Source: Mycobacterium bohemicum DSM 44277
GTDB lineage: Bacteria > Actinomycetota > Actinomycetes > Mycobacteriales > Mycobacteriaceae
DNA length: 64,000 nucleotides
Assembly (NCBI RefSeq): GCF_001053185.1
Contig: NZ_CSTD01000005.1
Location: forward strand, 334,858-398,857
Direction: 5' to 3'
Every line of letters starts with the position of its first letter. Positions within the stretch are counted from its first letter, which is position 1. The notes beneath the pieces are model-generated. The model ran no database searches, was not told where the DNA came from, and saw only the letters and a list, made by a program, of their open reading frames with translations. Of the stretch, positions 7,702 to 16,723 are shown piece by piece. Made by a program: the position numbers and the translations under genes.

Positions 7702-9342
7702 GTGACCGCGCAACTGGCCGGCCGTGCGACCCGGGCCACCGACGAGCTGTACCGGGCCCGGCGGCAGAACTGGGTCAACCAGCTGGAGCGGCACGCCCTG
7801 ATGCAACCGGACGCGACGGCGCTGCGGTACCTGGGCAACACCGTGACGTGGTCGGGGCTGCAGCGGCGGGTCGCGGCGCTGGCCGACGCGCTGAGCCGCC
7901 GCGGGGTCGGCTTCGGCGACCGGGTGATGGTCCTGATGCTCAACCGCCCCGAATTCGTCGAGTCCGTGCTCGCCGTCAACATGCTCGGCGCGATCGCGGT
8001 CCCGCTGAACTTCCGGCTCACCGCGCCCGAGATCGCGTTCCTGGTCGAGGACTGCGAGGCCCGCGTGGTGATCACCGAAACCGTGCTGGCCCCCGTGGCC
8101 ACCGGCGTCCGCGAGGTTCAGCCGCTGCTGGAAACCATCGTCGTCGCCGGTGATCCGACCGGTGACCGCGTGCTGGGTTACCAGGACCTGATCGACGAAC
8201 CCGGCGGGTCCCACGAGCCCGTCGACATCCCCAACGACTCGCCCGCCCTGATCATGTACACCTCCGGCACCACCGGCCGGCCGAAGGGCGCCGTGCTGAC
8301 CCACACCAACTTGACCGGGCAGACGATGACCGGCCTCTACACCACCGGCGCCGACATCAACAGCGACGTCGGATTCGTCGGCGTCCCGTTCTTCCACATC
8401 GCCGGGATCGGCAACCTGCTCACCGGGATCACGCTGGGGACGCCCACGGTGATCTACCCGCTCGGCGCGTTCGACCCGGGCCAGTTGCTCGACGTGCTGG
8501 CCGCGGAGAAGGTCACCGGGATCTTCCTGGTTCCGGCGCAGTGGCAGGCGGTCTGCGCCGAGCAGCGGGCCCGGCCGCGCGAGCTGAGGTTGCGGGCGAT
8601 GTCCTGGGGCGCCGCGCCGGCGCCCGACGCGTTGCTGCGCGAGATGTCGGCGACCTTCCCGGGCACCCACATCCTGGCCGCGTTCGGGCAGACCGAGATG
8701 TCGCCGGTCACCTGCATGCTGCTCGGCGAGGACGCCATCCGGAAGCGCGGATCCGTCGGCAAGGTGATTCCCACCGTCGCCGCCCGAGTGGTCGACGAGA
8801 ACATGAACGACGTGCCCGTGGGCGAGGTCGGCGAAATCGTCTATCGCGCACCGACACTGATGAGCGGCTACTGGAACAACCCGGAGGCCAGCGCGGAGGC
8901 CTTCGCGGGCGGCTGGTTTCACTCCGGGGACCTCGTGCGGATGGACGAGGAGGGCTACGTCTGGGTCGTCGACCGCAAGAAGGACATGATCATCTCCGGC
9001 GGCGAGAACATCTACTGCGCCGAGGTCGAGAACGTGCTCGCCAGCCATCCCGCGATCGCGGAGGTGGCCGTGATCGGCCGCGCCCACGAGAAGTGGGGCG
9101 AGGTGCCCATCGCGGTCGCGGCGGTCACCGACGAGGATTTGCGGCTGGAGCACCTGGCCGAATTCCTGGCCGAACGGCTGGCCCGGTACAAGCACCCCAA
9201 GGCGCTCGAGATCGTCGATGCCCTGCCCCGCAACCCCTCCGGGAAGGTCCTCAAGACTGAGCTGCGGGTGCGGTACGGGTCCGTGACTGTCACCGAAATG
9301 CGTTCTGAAATAAGGGATTCCACAACGAGTGAGGGTGATTGA
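7702..9342 (+). CDS. fadD5: Fatty-acyl-CoA ligase FadD5, first gene of the mce1 operon
   Basis: An adenylate-forming enzyme that activates fatty acids to acyl-CoA. Motifs in order: the P-loop YTSGTTGRPKG (about residue 210), GQTEMSP (A5), GWFHSGDL, and DRKKDMIISGGENIY (hinge and C-terminal domain), with the catalytic Lys in NPSGKVLKTEL near the end. The start GTG 7702 (product begins VTAQLAG) follows an excellent AAGGGGAGG site and fits the Mtb protein; a longer frame from 7627 would run through the promoter. In Mtb FadD5 is co-transcribed with the mce1 transporter and is thought to act on fatty acids released from recycled mycolic acids. The length of 546 residues is normal. Confidence 0.95.
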   Translation: MTAQLAGRATRATDELYRARRQNWVNQLERHALMQPDATALRYLGNTVTWSGLQRRVAALADALSRRGVGFGDRVMVLMLNRPEFVESVLAVNMLGAIAVPLNFRLTAPEIAFLVEDCEARVVITETVLAPVATGVREVQPLLETIVVAGDPTGDRVLGYQDLIDEPGGSHEPVDIPNDSPALIMYTSGTTGRPKGAVLTHTNLTGQTMTGLYTTGADINSDVGFVGVPFFHIAGIGNLLTGITLGTPTVIYPLGAFDPGQLLDVLAAEKVTGIFLVPAQWQAVCAEQRARPRELRLRAMSWGAAPAPDALLREMSATFPGTHILAAFGQTEMSPVTCMLLGEDAIRKRGSVGKVIPTVAARVVDENMNDVPVGEVGEIVYRAPTLMSGYWNNPEASAEAFAGGWFHSGDLVRMDEEGYVWVVDRKKDMIISGGENIYCAEVENVLASHPAIAEVAVIGRAHEKWGEVPIAVAAVTDEDLRLEHLAEFLAERLARYKHPKALEIVDALPRNPSGKVLKTELRVRYGSVTVTEMRSEIRDSTTSEGD

Positions 9343-9396
9343 CGGGACCTGTAACGTTTGCCAGCTGTTGACGAAGGGTTAATTGTGCAGATGCGG

Positions 9397-9425
9397 TTCA
9401 CACGTGCGAGACCATCGGGTACATT
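9397..9425 (+). promoter_or_regulatory. Candidate internal promoter upstream of yrbE1A
   Basis: In the 224-bp gap between fadD5 and yrbE1A there is a sigma-A-like pair, TTCACA at 9397-9402 and TACATT at 9420-9425, separated by exactly 17 bp. In Mtb the equivalent gap has been reported to carry its own promoter, so a second start point for the transporter genes is plausible here. The rest of the gap, to 9566, contains no gene; GAGGGGGA just before 9567 is the ribosome site of yrbE1A. The pair is judged by eye only. Confidence 0.38.
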
Positions 9426-9566
9426 CCTGTGGTCGCCGTTACTACCTGCGAGTAGGGAGCCGATGGTCACACTTGTAGGGTCTGGGCGGGGAGGCCCACG
9501 GAGTGGCCGACAACAGGGTTCGCCGCGGCGCGGTGGGGCGGGCGACTCGGGTGCGAGGGGGATGCG

Positions 9567-10391
9567 GTGACGTCGACGGCTTCGACTTCGACGAGTCGGC
9601 GCGGACCCTATCTGGTCAGCTTCATGCGCGACCAGCTGCAGACGCCGCTGACCCTGATCGGCGGGTTCTTCCGGATGTGCGTGCTGACCGGGCGGGCGTT
9701 GTTCCGCTGGCCGTTTCAATGGCGCGAATTCGTCCTGCAGTGCTGGTTCATCATGCGGGTGGCGTTCTTGCCGACCATCATGGTCTCGATCCCGCTGACC
9801 GTTCTGCTGATCTTCACCCTCAACGTCCTGCTGGCCCAGTTCGGGGCCGCCGACCTGTCCGGCGCCGGCGCGGCGATCGGCGCGGTCACCCAGCTCGGCC
9901 CGCTGACCACGGTGCTGGTGGTCGCCGGCGCCGGGTCCACGGCGATCTGCGCGGACCTGGGCGCGCGCACCATCCGCGAAGAGATCGACGCGATGGAGGT
10001 GCTGGGCATCGACCCCATCCACCGCCTGGTGGTCCCGCGCGTGATCGCCGCGACCCTCGTCGCCACGCTCCTCAACGGCCTGGTGATCACCGTCGGCCTC
10101 GTGGGCGGATACCTGTTCGGCGTCTACCTGCAAAACGTCTCGGGGGGCGCGTATCTGGCGACCCTGACCACCATCACCGGCCTGCCCGAGGTGATCATCG
10201 CGACCATCAAGGCGGCGATCTTCGGCCTCATCGCCGGTCTGGTCGGCTGCTTCCGCGGGCTGACCGTGCGCGGCGGCTCGAAGGGTCTGGGAACCGCCGT
10301 CAACGAGACCGTCGTGCTCTGCGTGGTCGCGCTGTACGCGGTCAACGTCGTGCTGACCACCATCGGCGTGCGGTTCGGGACGGGGCACTGA
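9567..10391 (+). CDS. yrbE1A: Mce1 transporter permease YrbE1A
   Basis: A 274-residue integral membrane permease of the MlaE/YrbE family, one of two permease subunits of the Mce1 ABC-type importer that takes up fatty acids. About five to six hydrophobic helices are visible, and the family motif EEIDAMEVLGIDP (about residues 138-150), thought to contact the ATPase MceG, is intact. MceG itself is not in this window (in Mtb it is Rv0655). GTG 9567 is preceded by GAGGGGGATGCG. The stop is followed after 1 nt by the GTG of yrbE1B. Length matches Mtb. Confidence 0.96.
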   Translation: MTSTASTSTSRRGPYLVSFMRDQLQTPLTLIGGFFRMCVLTGRALFRWPFQWREFVLQCWFIMRVAFLPTIMVSIPLTVLLIFTLNVLLAQFGAADLSGAGAAIGAVTQLGPLTTVLVVAGAGSTAICADLGARTIREEIDAMEVLGIDPIHRLVVPRVIAATLVATLLNGLVITVGLVGGYLFGVYLQNVSGGAYLATLTTITGLPEVIIATIKAAIFGLIAGLVGCFRGLTVRGGSKGLGTAVNETVVLCVVALYAVNVVLTTIGVRFGTGH

Positions 10392-10392
10392 C

Positions 10393-11262
10393 GTGTCGAC
10401 CGCCGCCGTAGTCCGCGCCCGCTATCCCCGGGCGGTAGAGAACGTCCGCCGCTACGGCGGCGCTTTGGTCCGCGGGATCGACGACATCGGCCAGATGGCC
10501 TGGTTCGGGGTGGTCGCCGTCGGGAACATCCCGCACGCGCTGCGCCTCTACCGTAAGGAGACGTTGCGGCTGATCGCCCAGATCGGCATGGGCACCGGCG
10601 CCATGGCCGTCATCGGCGGCACCGTCGCGATCGTCGGGTTCGTGACGCTGTCGGGCAGCTCGCTCGTGGCCATCCAGGGCTTCGCGTCGCTGGGCAACAT
10701 CGGTGTCGAGGCCTTCACCGGGTTCTTCGCCGCGCTGATCAACGTGCGCATCGCCGCGCCCGTCGTCACCGGGATCGCCATGGCCGCCACCGTCGGGGCC
10801 GGCGCCACCGCGGAACTCGGCGCCATGCGGATCAGCGAGGAGATCGACGCGCTGGAAGTCATGGGCATCAAGTCGATTTCGTTCCTGGCCACCACCCTGA
10901 TCATGGCCGGACTGGTCGTCATCATTCCCCTGTATGCGCTCGCGATGATCATGTCGTTCCTGTCCCCGCAGATCACCACCACGGTCTTCTACTCCCAGTC
11001 GCAGGGCACCTATGAGCACTATTTCCGGACATTCCTGCGACCCGACGACGTGTTCTGGTCATTCCTGGAGGCCATCATCATCACCGCGGTGGTGATGATC
11101 ACCCACTGCTTCTACGGCTACAACGCCGGCGGCGGACCCGTCGGCGTCGGCGAGGCCGTCGGCCGGTCCATGCGCTTCTCGCTGGTGTCGGTTCAGGTCG
11201 TCGTTCTGGCTGCCGCGTTGGCGCTGTACGGCGTCAACCCCAACTTCGCCCTGACGGTGTAG
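10393..11262 (+). CDS. yrbE1B: Mce1 transporter permease YrbE1B
   Basis: Second permease subunit (289 residues) of the Mce1 complex, paralogous to YrbE1A. It has the same MlaE fold with the coupling motif EEIDALEVMGIKS near residue 150 and several hydrophobic helices (GAMAVIGGTVAIVGFVTL, TLIMAGLVVIIPLYALAMI and others). Together with YrbE1A it would form the heterodimeric membrane channel on which the Mce1A-F ring stands. Spacing of 1 nt to yrbE1A and 4 nt to mce1A shows tight operon organisation. Confidence 0.96.
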   Translation: MSTAAVVRARYPRAVENVRRYGGALVRGIDDIGQMAWFGVVAVGNIPHALRLYRKETLRLIAQIGMGTGAMAVIGGTVAIVGFVTLSGSSLVAIQGFASLGNIGVEAFTGFFAALINVRIAAPVVTGIAMAATVGAGATAELGAMRISEEIDALEVMGIKSISFLATTLIMAGLVVIIPLYALAMIMSFLSPQITTTVFYSQSQGTYEHYFRTFLRPDDVFWSFLEAIIITAVVMITHCFYGYNAGGGPVGVGEAVGRSMRFSLVSVQVVVLAAALALYGVNPNFALTV

Positions 11263-11266
11263 CGCG

Positions 11267-12589
11267 ATGACGTCACCGGTGAAGGTCAACGCCCCGAGGA
11301 ACCCGCCGTACAAGCTGGCCGGGGTGGCGATGCTGGTGGTGCTCGCGATCATCCTGGTGCTGGTGTACGGGCAGTTCCGGGGGGACTTCACGCCCAAGGA
11401 CAAGCTGACGATGGTGGCGTCGCGCGCCGGACTGGTGATGGACCCCGGTTCCAAGGTCACCTACAACGGGGTGGAGATCGGCCGGGTCGCCAACATCGCC
11501 GAGACGGTGCGCGACGGCAAGCCGGCCGCCAAATTCACCCTCGACGTGTACCCCAGGTACCTCTCGCTGATCCCGGCGAACGTGAACGCCGACATCAAGG
11601 CCACCACGGTGTTCGGCGGCAAATACGTCTCCCTGACGACGCCCAGGGACGCCCAGGGCAACGTCGTCGCCAAGGGGCACCTGAACCCGAAGTCGGTGAT
11701 CGACGCCAGGTCGGTGACGACGGAGATCAACACCGTCTTCCAGACGATCACCGAGATCGCGCAGAAGGTGGACCCCGTCAAGCTGAACCTGACACTGAGC
11801 GCGGCCGCGCAGGCGCTGTCCGGCCTGGGTGACAAGTTCGGTCAGTCGATCGTCAACGCCAACGCGATCCTCGACGACGTCAACCCGCAGATGCCGCAGG
11901 CCCGCCACGACATCCAGGCCTTGGCCGCGCTGGGCGACACCTACGCCAACGCCGCGCCGGACCTGATCGAATTCCTCAACAACGCCGACGTCACCGCCCG
12001 CACCATCAACGCGCGGCAGAAGGATCTGGACCAGGCCCTGCTGGCGGCGGCCGGGTTCGGCAACACCGGCGCCGACATCTTCGAGCGCGGCGGCCCGTAT
12101 CTGGCGCGGGGTGCCAGGGACCTGGTGCCGACGGCGCAGTTGCTGGACACCTACAGCCCGGAGCTTTTCTGCACGGTTCGCAACTATCACGACATCGAGC
12201 CCAAGGCCGCGTCGTTCCTCGGCGGCAACGGCTACTCGTTGAACACCGAGTCCGAAGCGCTGTCCGGGTTGGGCCTGCTCGCCAACCCGATATCGCTGGT
12301 CCCCCTGGCGCTGTTCACCAACGGCCTGGGTCCCCTCGCCGGGCTGATCGGCGGGGCGCCGAACCCCTACACGTACCCGGAAAACCTGCCCCGGGTGAAC
12401 GCCCGCGGCGGGCCTGGTGGCGCGCCGGGCTGCTGGCAGCAGATCACCCACGATCTGTGGCCCGCACCCGAGCTGGTGATGGACACCGGCAACAGCATCG
12501 CTCCGTACAACCACCTGGACACCGGGTCGCCGTACGCGATCGAGTATGTCTGGGGCCGCCAGGTAGGGGATAACACGATCAACCCATGA
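11267..12589 (+). CDS. mce1A: Mce1A lipid-shuttle subunit
   Basis: A 440-residue Mce-family protein. It has one N-terminal membrane anchor (residues about 17-37), the MCE/MlaD beta-barrel domain (about 40-120, with PGSKVTYNGVEIGRV), and a long helical region (about 140-290, the family's Mce4_CUP1-type part) that builds the tunnel across the periplasm. A cysteine-containing C-terminal domain follows. In Mtb, Mce1A-F form a hexameric tube importing fatty acids, and Mce1A was the first described 'mammalian cell entry' protein. The ATG follows yrbE1B by 4 nt and its stop overlaps the ATG of mce1B. Length is slightly below the 454 residues of Mtb. Confidence 0.96.
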   Translation: MTSPVKVNAPRNPPYKLAGVAMLVVLAIILVLVYGQFRGDFTPKDKLTMVASRAGLVMDPGSKVTYNGVEIGRVANIAETVRDGKPAAKFTLDVYPRYLSLIPANVNADIKATTVFGGKYVSLTTPRDAQGNVVAKGHLNPKSVIDARSVTTEINTVFQTITEIAQKVDPVKLNLTLSAAAQALSGLGDKFGQSIVNANAILDDVNPQMPQARHDIQALAALGDTYANAAPDLIEFLNNADVTARTINARQKDLDQALLAAAGFGNTGADIFERGGPYLARGARDLVPTAQLLDTYSPELFCTVRNYHDIEPKAASFLGGNGYSLNTESEALSGLGLLANPISLVPLALFTNGLGPLAGLIGGAPNPYTYPENLPRVNARGGPGGAPGCWQQITHDLWPAPELVMDTGNSIAPYNHLDTGSPYAIEYVWGRQVGDNTINP

Positions 12590-13626
12590 AAATCACCGGT
12601 ACGCTCGTTCGACTCAGCATCTTCGCGTCGGTGCTGCTGGCTTTCACTGTGATGATCATCGTGGTGTTCGGTCAGCTCCGTTTCCAACGCACGTATGCGT
12701 ACTCGGCGGAGTTCGCCAATGCCAGCGGCCTGCGGGAGGGCCAGTTCGTCCGAGCCTCCGGCGTCGAGGTCGGCAAGGTCGGTTCGGTCAAGGTGATCGA
12801 CGGCGGCAAGCGGGCCCTGGTCGAGATCAGGGTCGACCGCTCGATACCGCTCTACCAGTCGACCACCGCGCAGATCCGGTACCTGGACCTGATCGGCAAC
12901 CGCTACCTGGAACTCAAGCGCGGCCAGGGTGAGGGCGCCGACCGGGTCTTGCCGCCCGGGGGTCTCATCCCGCTGGCGCGGACGTCGCCGGCGCTGGACC
13001 TCGACGCGCTGATCGGTGGCTTCAAGCCGCTGTTCCGGGCGCTGGACCCGCAGAAGGTGAACACCATCGCGACGGCGCTCATCACCGTCTTCCAGGGGCA
13101 GGGCGGCACCATCAACGACATCCTCGACCAGACCGCGCAGCTGACCTCGCAACTCGGCGAGCGCGACCAGGCGATCGGCGAGGTGGTCAAGAACCTCAAC
13201 ATCGTGCTGGACACCACGGTTCGCCACCGCCAGCAGTTCGACCAGACCGTCAACAACCTCGAGGTGCTGGTCACCGGGCTGAAGGACCACGCCGACCCGC
13301 TGGCCGCCGGGACCGCGCACATCAGCAACGCCGCCGGCACCGTCGCCGACCTGCTGGCCGAGGACCGCCCGTTGCTGCACAAGACGATCAACTATCTGGA
13401 CGCGATACAGCAGCCGCTCATCGACCAGCAGGACCAGCTGCAGGACTACCTCAAGCGGGTGCCGACCGCGCTGAACATGATCGGGCGCGCGATCGGTTCC
13501 TACGGCGACTTCGTCAACTTCTACTCCTGCGACATCACCCTGAAGTTGAACGGGCTGCAGCCGGGCGGGCCGATCCGCACGGTCCGGCTCTTCCAGCAGC
13601 CGACGGGCAGGTGCACGCCCCAATGA
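12586..13626 (+). CDS. mce1B: Mce1B lipid-shuttle subunit
   Basis: A 346-residue Mce protein, the same length as in Mtb. An N-terminal membrane helix (about residues 7-27) is followed by the MCE domain (about 35-115, with GLREGQFVRASGVEVGKV) and by the helical needle region. It is the shortest of the six subunits and lacks the proline-rich tail. The ATG overlaps the mce1A stop (ATGA), and the same overlap joins it to mce1C, so equal subunit production through translational coupling is likely. Confidence 0.95.
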   Translation: MKITGTLVRLSIFASVLLAFTVMIIVVFGQLRFQRTYAYSAEFANASGLREGQFVRASGVEVGKVGSVKVIDGGKRALVEIRVDRSIPLYQSTTAQIRYLDLIGNRYLELKRGQGEGADRVLPPGGLIPLARTSPALDLDALIGGFKPLFRALDPQKVNTIATALITVFQGQGGTINDILDQTAQLTSQLGERDQAIGEVVKNLNIVLDTTVRHRQQFDQTVNNLEVLVTGLKDHADPLAAGTAHISNAAGTVADLLAEDRPLLHKTINYLDAIQQPLIDQQDQLQDYLKRVPTALNMIGRAIGSYGDFVNFYSCDITLKLNGLQPGGPIRTVRLFQQPTGRCTPQ

Positions 13627-15155
13627 GAACGCTGGAGCCACCCAACCGGGTCCGCATCGGCCTGATGGGCATCCTCGTCACCGTGCTCGTCATCGGCGTC
13701 GGGCAGAGCATCACCAGCGTGCCCATGCTGACGGCCAAGCCCGAGTACTACGGGCAGTTCACCGACACCGGCGGCCTCAGCACGGGTGACAAGGTCCGCC
13801 TGGCGGGCGTGGACGTCGGCAAGGTGGAGAGCCTCAAGATCGACGGGGACCACATCCTGGTCAAGTTCAACATCGGCACCCAGCGGATCGGCACCGAGAG
13901 CCGGCTGGCCATCAAGACCGACACGATCCTCGGCAAGAAGGTCCTCGAAGTCGAGGCCCGGGGCAGCCAGCAGCTGCGCCCCGGCAACAGCCTGCCGATC
14001 GGCCAGAGCACCACGCCCTACCAGATCTACGACGCGTTCTTCGACGTCACCAAGGCCGCCTCCGGGTGGAACATCGACACGGTCAAGCAGTCGCTGCACG
14101 TGTTGTCCGACACCGTCGACCAGACGTACCCGCACCTGAGCGCCGCCCTCGACGGGGTGGCCAAGTTCTCCGACACGATCGGCAAGCGCGACGAACAGAT
14201 CAAGCACCTGCTCGCCCAGGCCAACCAGGTGGCGAGCGTTCTGGGCGACCGCAGCGAGCAGGTGGACCGGTTGCTGGTCAACGCCAAGACGCTGCTCGCC
14301 GCGTTCAACGAGCGGGGCCGGGCGATCGACGCGTTGTTGTCCAACGTCGCCGCGTTCTCCGAACAGGTCAAGGGGCTGATCAACGACAATCCCAACCTCA
14401 ACCACGTGCTGGAGCAGCTGCGCACCGTCAGCGACATCCTGGTCCAGCGCAAGGACGACCTGGCGACGGGATTCACCGAGGTCGGCAAGTTCCTCCCGTC
14501 GCTGAACGAGGCGATCGCGTCGGGGCCGTTCTTCAAGGTGGTCCTGCACAACCTGCTCCCAGGCCAGATCCTGCAGCCCTTCGTCGACGCCGCCTTCAAG
14601 AAGCGTGGCATCGACCCGGAGAACTTCTGGCGCAGCGCCGGGCTGCCCGAGTTCCGCTGGCCCGACCCCAACGGCACCCGGTTCCCCAACGGCGCCCCGC
14701 CGCCCGCGCCCCCGGCGCTGGAGGGCACCCCGGACCATCCCGGACCGGCCGTACCCCCGGGCTCGCCGTGCTCGTACACGCCGGCCAATCCCGGCGGCAA
14801 CGTCACCGTCGGCGACGAGGGGTTGCCGCGGCCGTGGAACCCGCTGCCCTGCGCCGGCGCGGACGTCGGCCCCTTCGGCGGTGTGGGCTTCCCGGCTCCG
14901 ACCGACGTCGCGTCGTCGCCGCCCAACCCCGACGGCCTGCCGCCCACGCCCGGCATGCCGATCGCCGGCCGGCCGGGCGACCCGCCGCCGAACGTGCCGG
15001 GCACCCCGGTGCCTGTCTCCTTATACACGTTCGCGCCCGGCCTGCCGCCGGGTCCCCCGGCACCGCCGGGACCCGGCAACCAGTTGCCGGCACCATTGAT
15101 CAACCCCGGGGGAACCGGAGGCAGCGGCGCTGCGGGAGGGGGTAGCCAGAATTGA
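13623..15155 (+). CDS. mce1C: Mce1C lipid-shuttle subunit with Pro-rich tail
   Basis: A 510-residue Mce protein. The membrane anchor (about residues 15-35) is followed by the MCE domain (GLSTGDKVRLAGVDVGKV near residue 55), a long helical region, and from about residue 345 a low-complexity proline/glycine tail that probably extends at the periplasmic or outer end. The ATG at 13623 overlaps the mce1B stop; GTG 13611 is an alternative that would lengthen it by four residues. The TTG start of mce1D overlaps its stop. Confidence 0.95.
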   Translation: MRTLEPPNRVRIGLMGILVTVLVIGVGQSITSVPMLTAKPEYYGQFTDTGGLSTGDKVRLAGVDVGKVESLKIDGDHILVKFNIGTQRIGTESRLAIKTDTILGKKVLEVEARGSQQLRPGNSLPIGQSTTPYQIYDAFFDVTKAASGWNIDTVKQSLHVLSDTVDQTYPHLSAALDGVAKFSDTIGKRDEQIKHLLAQANQVASVLGDRSEQVDRLLVNAKTLLAAFNERGRAIDALLSNVAAFSEQVKGLINDNPNLNHVLEQLRTVSDILVQRKDDLATGFTEVGKFLPSLNEAIASGPFFKVVLHNLLPGQILQPFVDAAFKKRGIDPENFWRSAGLPEFRWPDPNGTRFPNGAPPPAPPALEGTPDHPGPAVPPGSPCSYTPANPGGNVTVGDEGLPRPWNPLPCAGADVGPFGGVGFPAPTDVASSPPNPDGLPPTPGMPIAGRPGDPPPNVPGTPVPVSLYTFAPGLPPGPPAPPGPGNQLPAPLINPGGTGGSGAAGGGSQN

Positions 15156-16723
15156 GCACCATCTTTGACGTCCGCAACATCCGGCTGCCGAAGCTGACCC
15201 GCGCGACCGTGATCATCGGGTCGATCGTCGTGGTACTCGCCCTCGTCGTCGGATTCGTCGGCTGGAAGCTCTACGAGAAGCTGACCACCAACACCGTGGT
15301 GGCGTACTTCTCGGCGGCCAACGCGCTATACCCGGGCGACAAGGTCCAGATCATGGGTTACCGGGTCGGTGCGATCGACAAGATCGAGCCCGCCGGCGAC
15401 AAGATGAAGGTCACCTTCCATTACCAGAACAAATACAAGGTGCCCGCCAACGCCTCGGCGGTGATCCTCAACCCCACCCTGGTCGCATCGCGCGCCATCC
15501 AGCTGGAGCCGACCTACAAGGGCGGCCCGGTGCTGGCCGACAACGCGGTGATCCCCGAGGACCGCACGCAGGTGCCGGTGGAGTGGGACCAGCTGCGCAA
15601 CAGCATCACCAACATCATCTCCAAGCTGGGTCCCACACCCGAGCAGCCGAAGGGCCCGTTCGGCGAGGTGATCGAGTCGTTCGCCGACGGGCTCGCCGGT
15701 AAGGGCAAGCAGATCAACACGACGCTGAGCAGCCTGTCTCAGGCGGTGACCGCCCTCAACGAGGGGCGCGGCGACTTCTTCGCGGTGCTCAAAAGCCTGG
15801 CGCTGTTCGTCAACGCGCTGCACCAGGACGATCAGCAGTTCGTGGCGTTGAACCAGAACCTCGCCGACGTCACGACCCGGCTGGCGCACAACGACACCGA
15901 CCTGGCCAACGCCGTCCAGCAGTTCGACGGCCTGCTCTCGACCGTGCGGCCGTTCCTCGACAAGAACCGCGAGGTGCTCACCCACGACATCGACAACCTG
16001 GCGACCGTGACGAACACCCTGCTTCAGCCGGACCCGCTGAACGGGCTGGAGACGGCGCTGCACGTCCTGCCGACGGCCGCCTCCAACATCAACCAGATCT
16101 ACCACCCGTCGCACGGCGCCGTGGTCGCCATCCCGTCGATCACCAACTTCGCCAACCCGATGCAGTTCATCTGCAGCTCGATCCAGGCGGGCAGCCGCCT
16201 GGGGTATCAGGAGTCGGCCGAGTTGTGCGCGCAATACCTGGCGCCGATCCTCGACGCGATCAAGTTCAACTACCCGCCCTTCGGCCTGAACCTGTTCAGC
16301 ACCGCCGAGACGCTGCCGAAGGAAGTCGCCTACTCCGAGCCGCGGCTGCACCCACCGAACGGTTATAAGGACACCACCGTGCCCGGGATCTGGGTTCCCG
16401 ACACCCCGACGTCGCACCGCAACACGCAGCCGGGCTGGATCGTCGCCCCCGGCATGCAGGGCCAGCAGGTGGGGCCGATCACCGGCGGGTTGATGACGCC
16501 GGACTCGCTCGGCGAGCTGATGGGCGGCCCCGACATCGCGCCCGTCCAGTCGAACCTGCAGACCCCGCCGGGGCCGCCGAACGCCTACGACGAGAGCCCG
16601 TCTCCGGTGATCGGGCAGAACCCGCCGCAGGTTCCGATCCCGCCACCGCCGCCGGGGCCCGAAGTGGTCCCCGGACCCGTGGCGCCGACACCCGCTCCCC
16701 TTGACGCAGGACTGGGCCAGTGA
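15152..16723 (+). CDS. mce1D: Mce1D lipid-shuttle subunit
   Basis: A 523-residue Mce protein close to Mtb Mce1D throughout. It starts with TTG (MSTIFDVRN), an unusual start decided by the TTGA overlap with the mce1C stop and by agreement with the Mtb N-terminus. A membrane anchor (about residues 17-38) is followed by an MCE domain (ALYPGDKVQIMGYRVGAI), the helical needle, a conserved region rich in NPMQFICSSIQAGSR, and a proline-rich tail. It is coupled to lprK by a GTGA overlap. Confidence 0.95.
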   Translation: MSTIFDVRNIRLPKLTRATVIIGSIVVVLALVVGFVGWKLYEKLTTNTVVAYFSAANALYPGDKVQIMGYRVGAIDKIEPAGDKMKVTFHYQNKYKVPANASAVILNPTLVASRAIQLEPTYKGGPVLADNAVIPEDRTQVPVEWDQLRNSITNIISKLGPTPEQPKGPFGEVIESFADGLAGKGKQINTTLSSLSQAVTALNEGRGDFFAVLKSLALFVNALHQDDQQFVALNQNLADVTTRLAHNDTDLANAVQQFDGLLSTVRPFLDKNREVLTHDIDNLATVTNTLLQPDPLNGLETALHVLPTAASNINQIYHPSHGAVVAIPSITNFANPMQFICSSIQAGSRLGYQESAELCAQYLAPILDAIKFNYPPFGLNLFSTAETLPKEVAYSEPRLHPPNGYKDTTVPGIWVPDTPTSHRNTQPGWIVAPGMQGQQVGPITGGLMTPDSLGELMGGPDIAPVQSNLQTPPGPPNAYDESPSPVIGQNPPQVPIPPPPPGPEVVPGPVAPTPAPLDAGLGQ

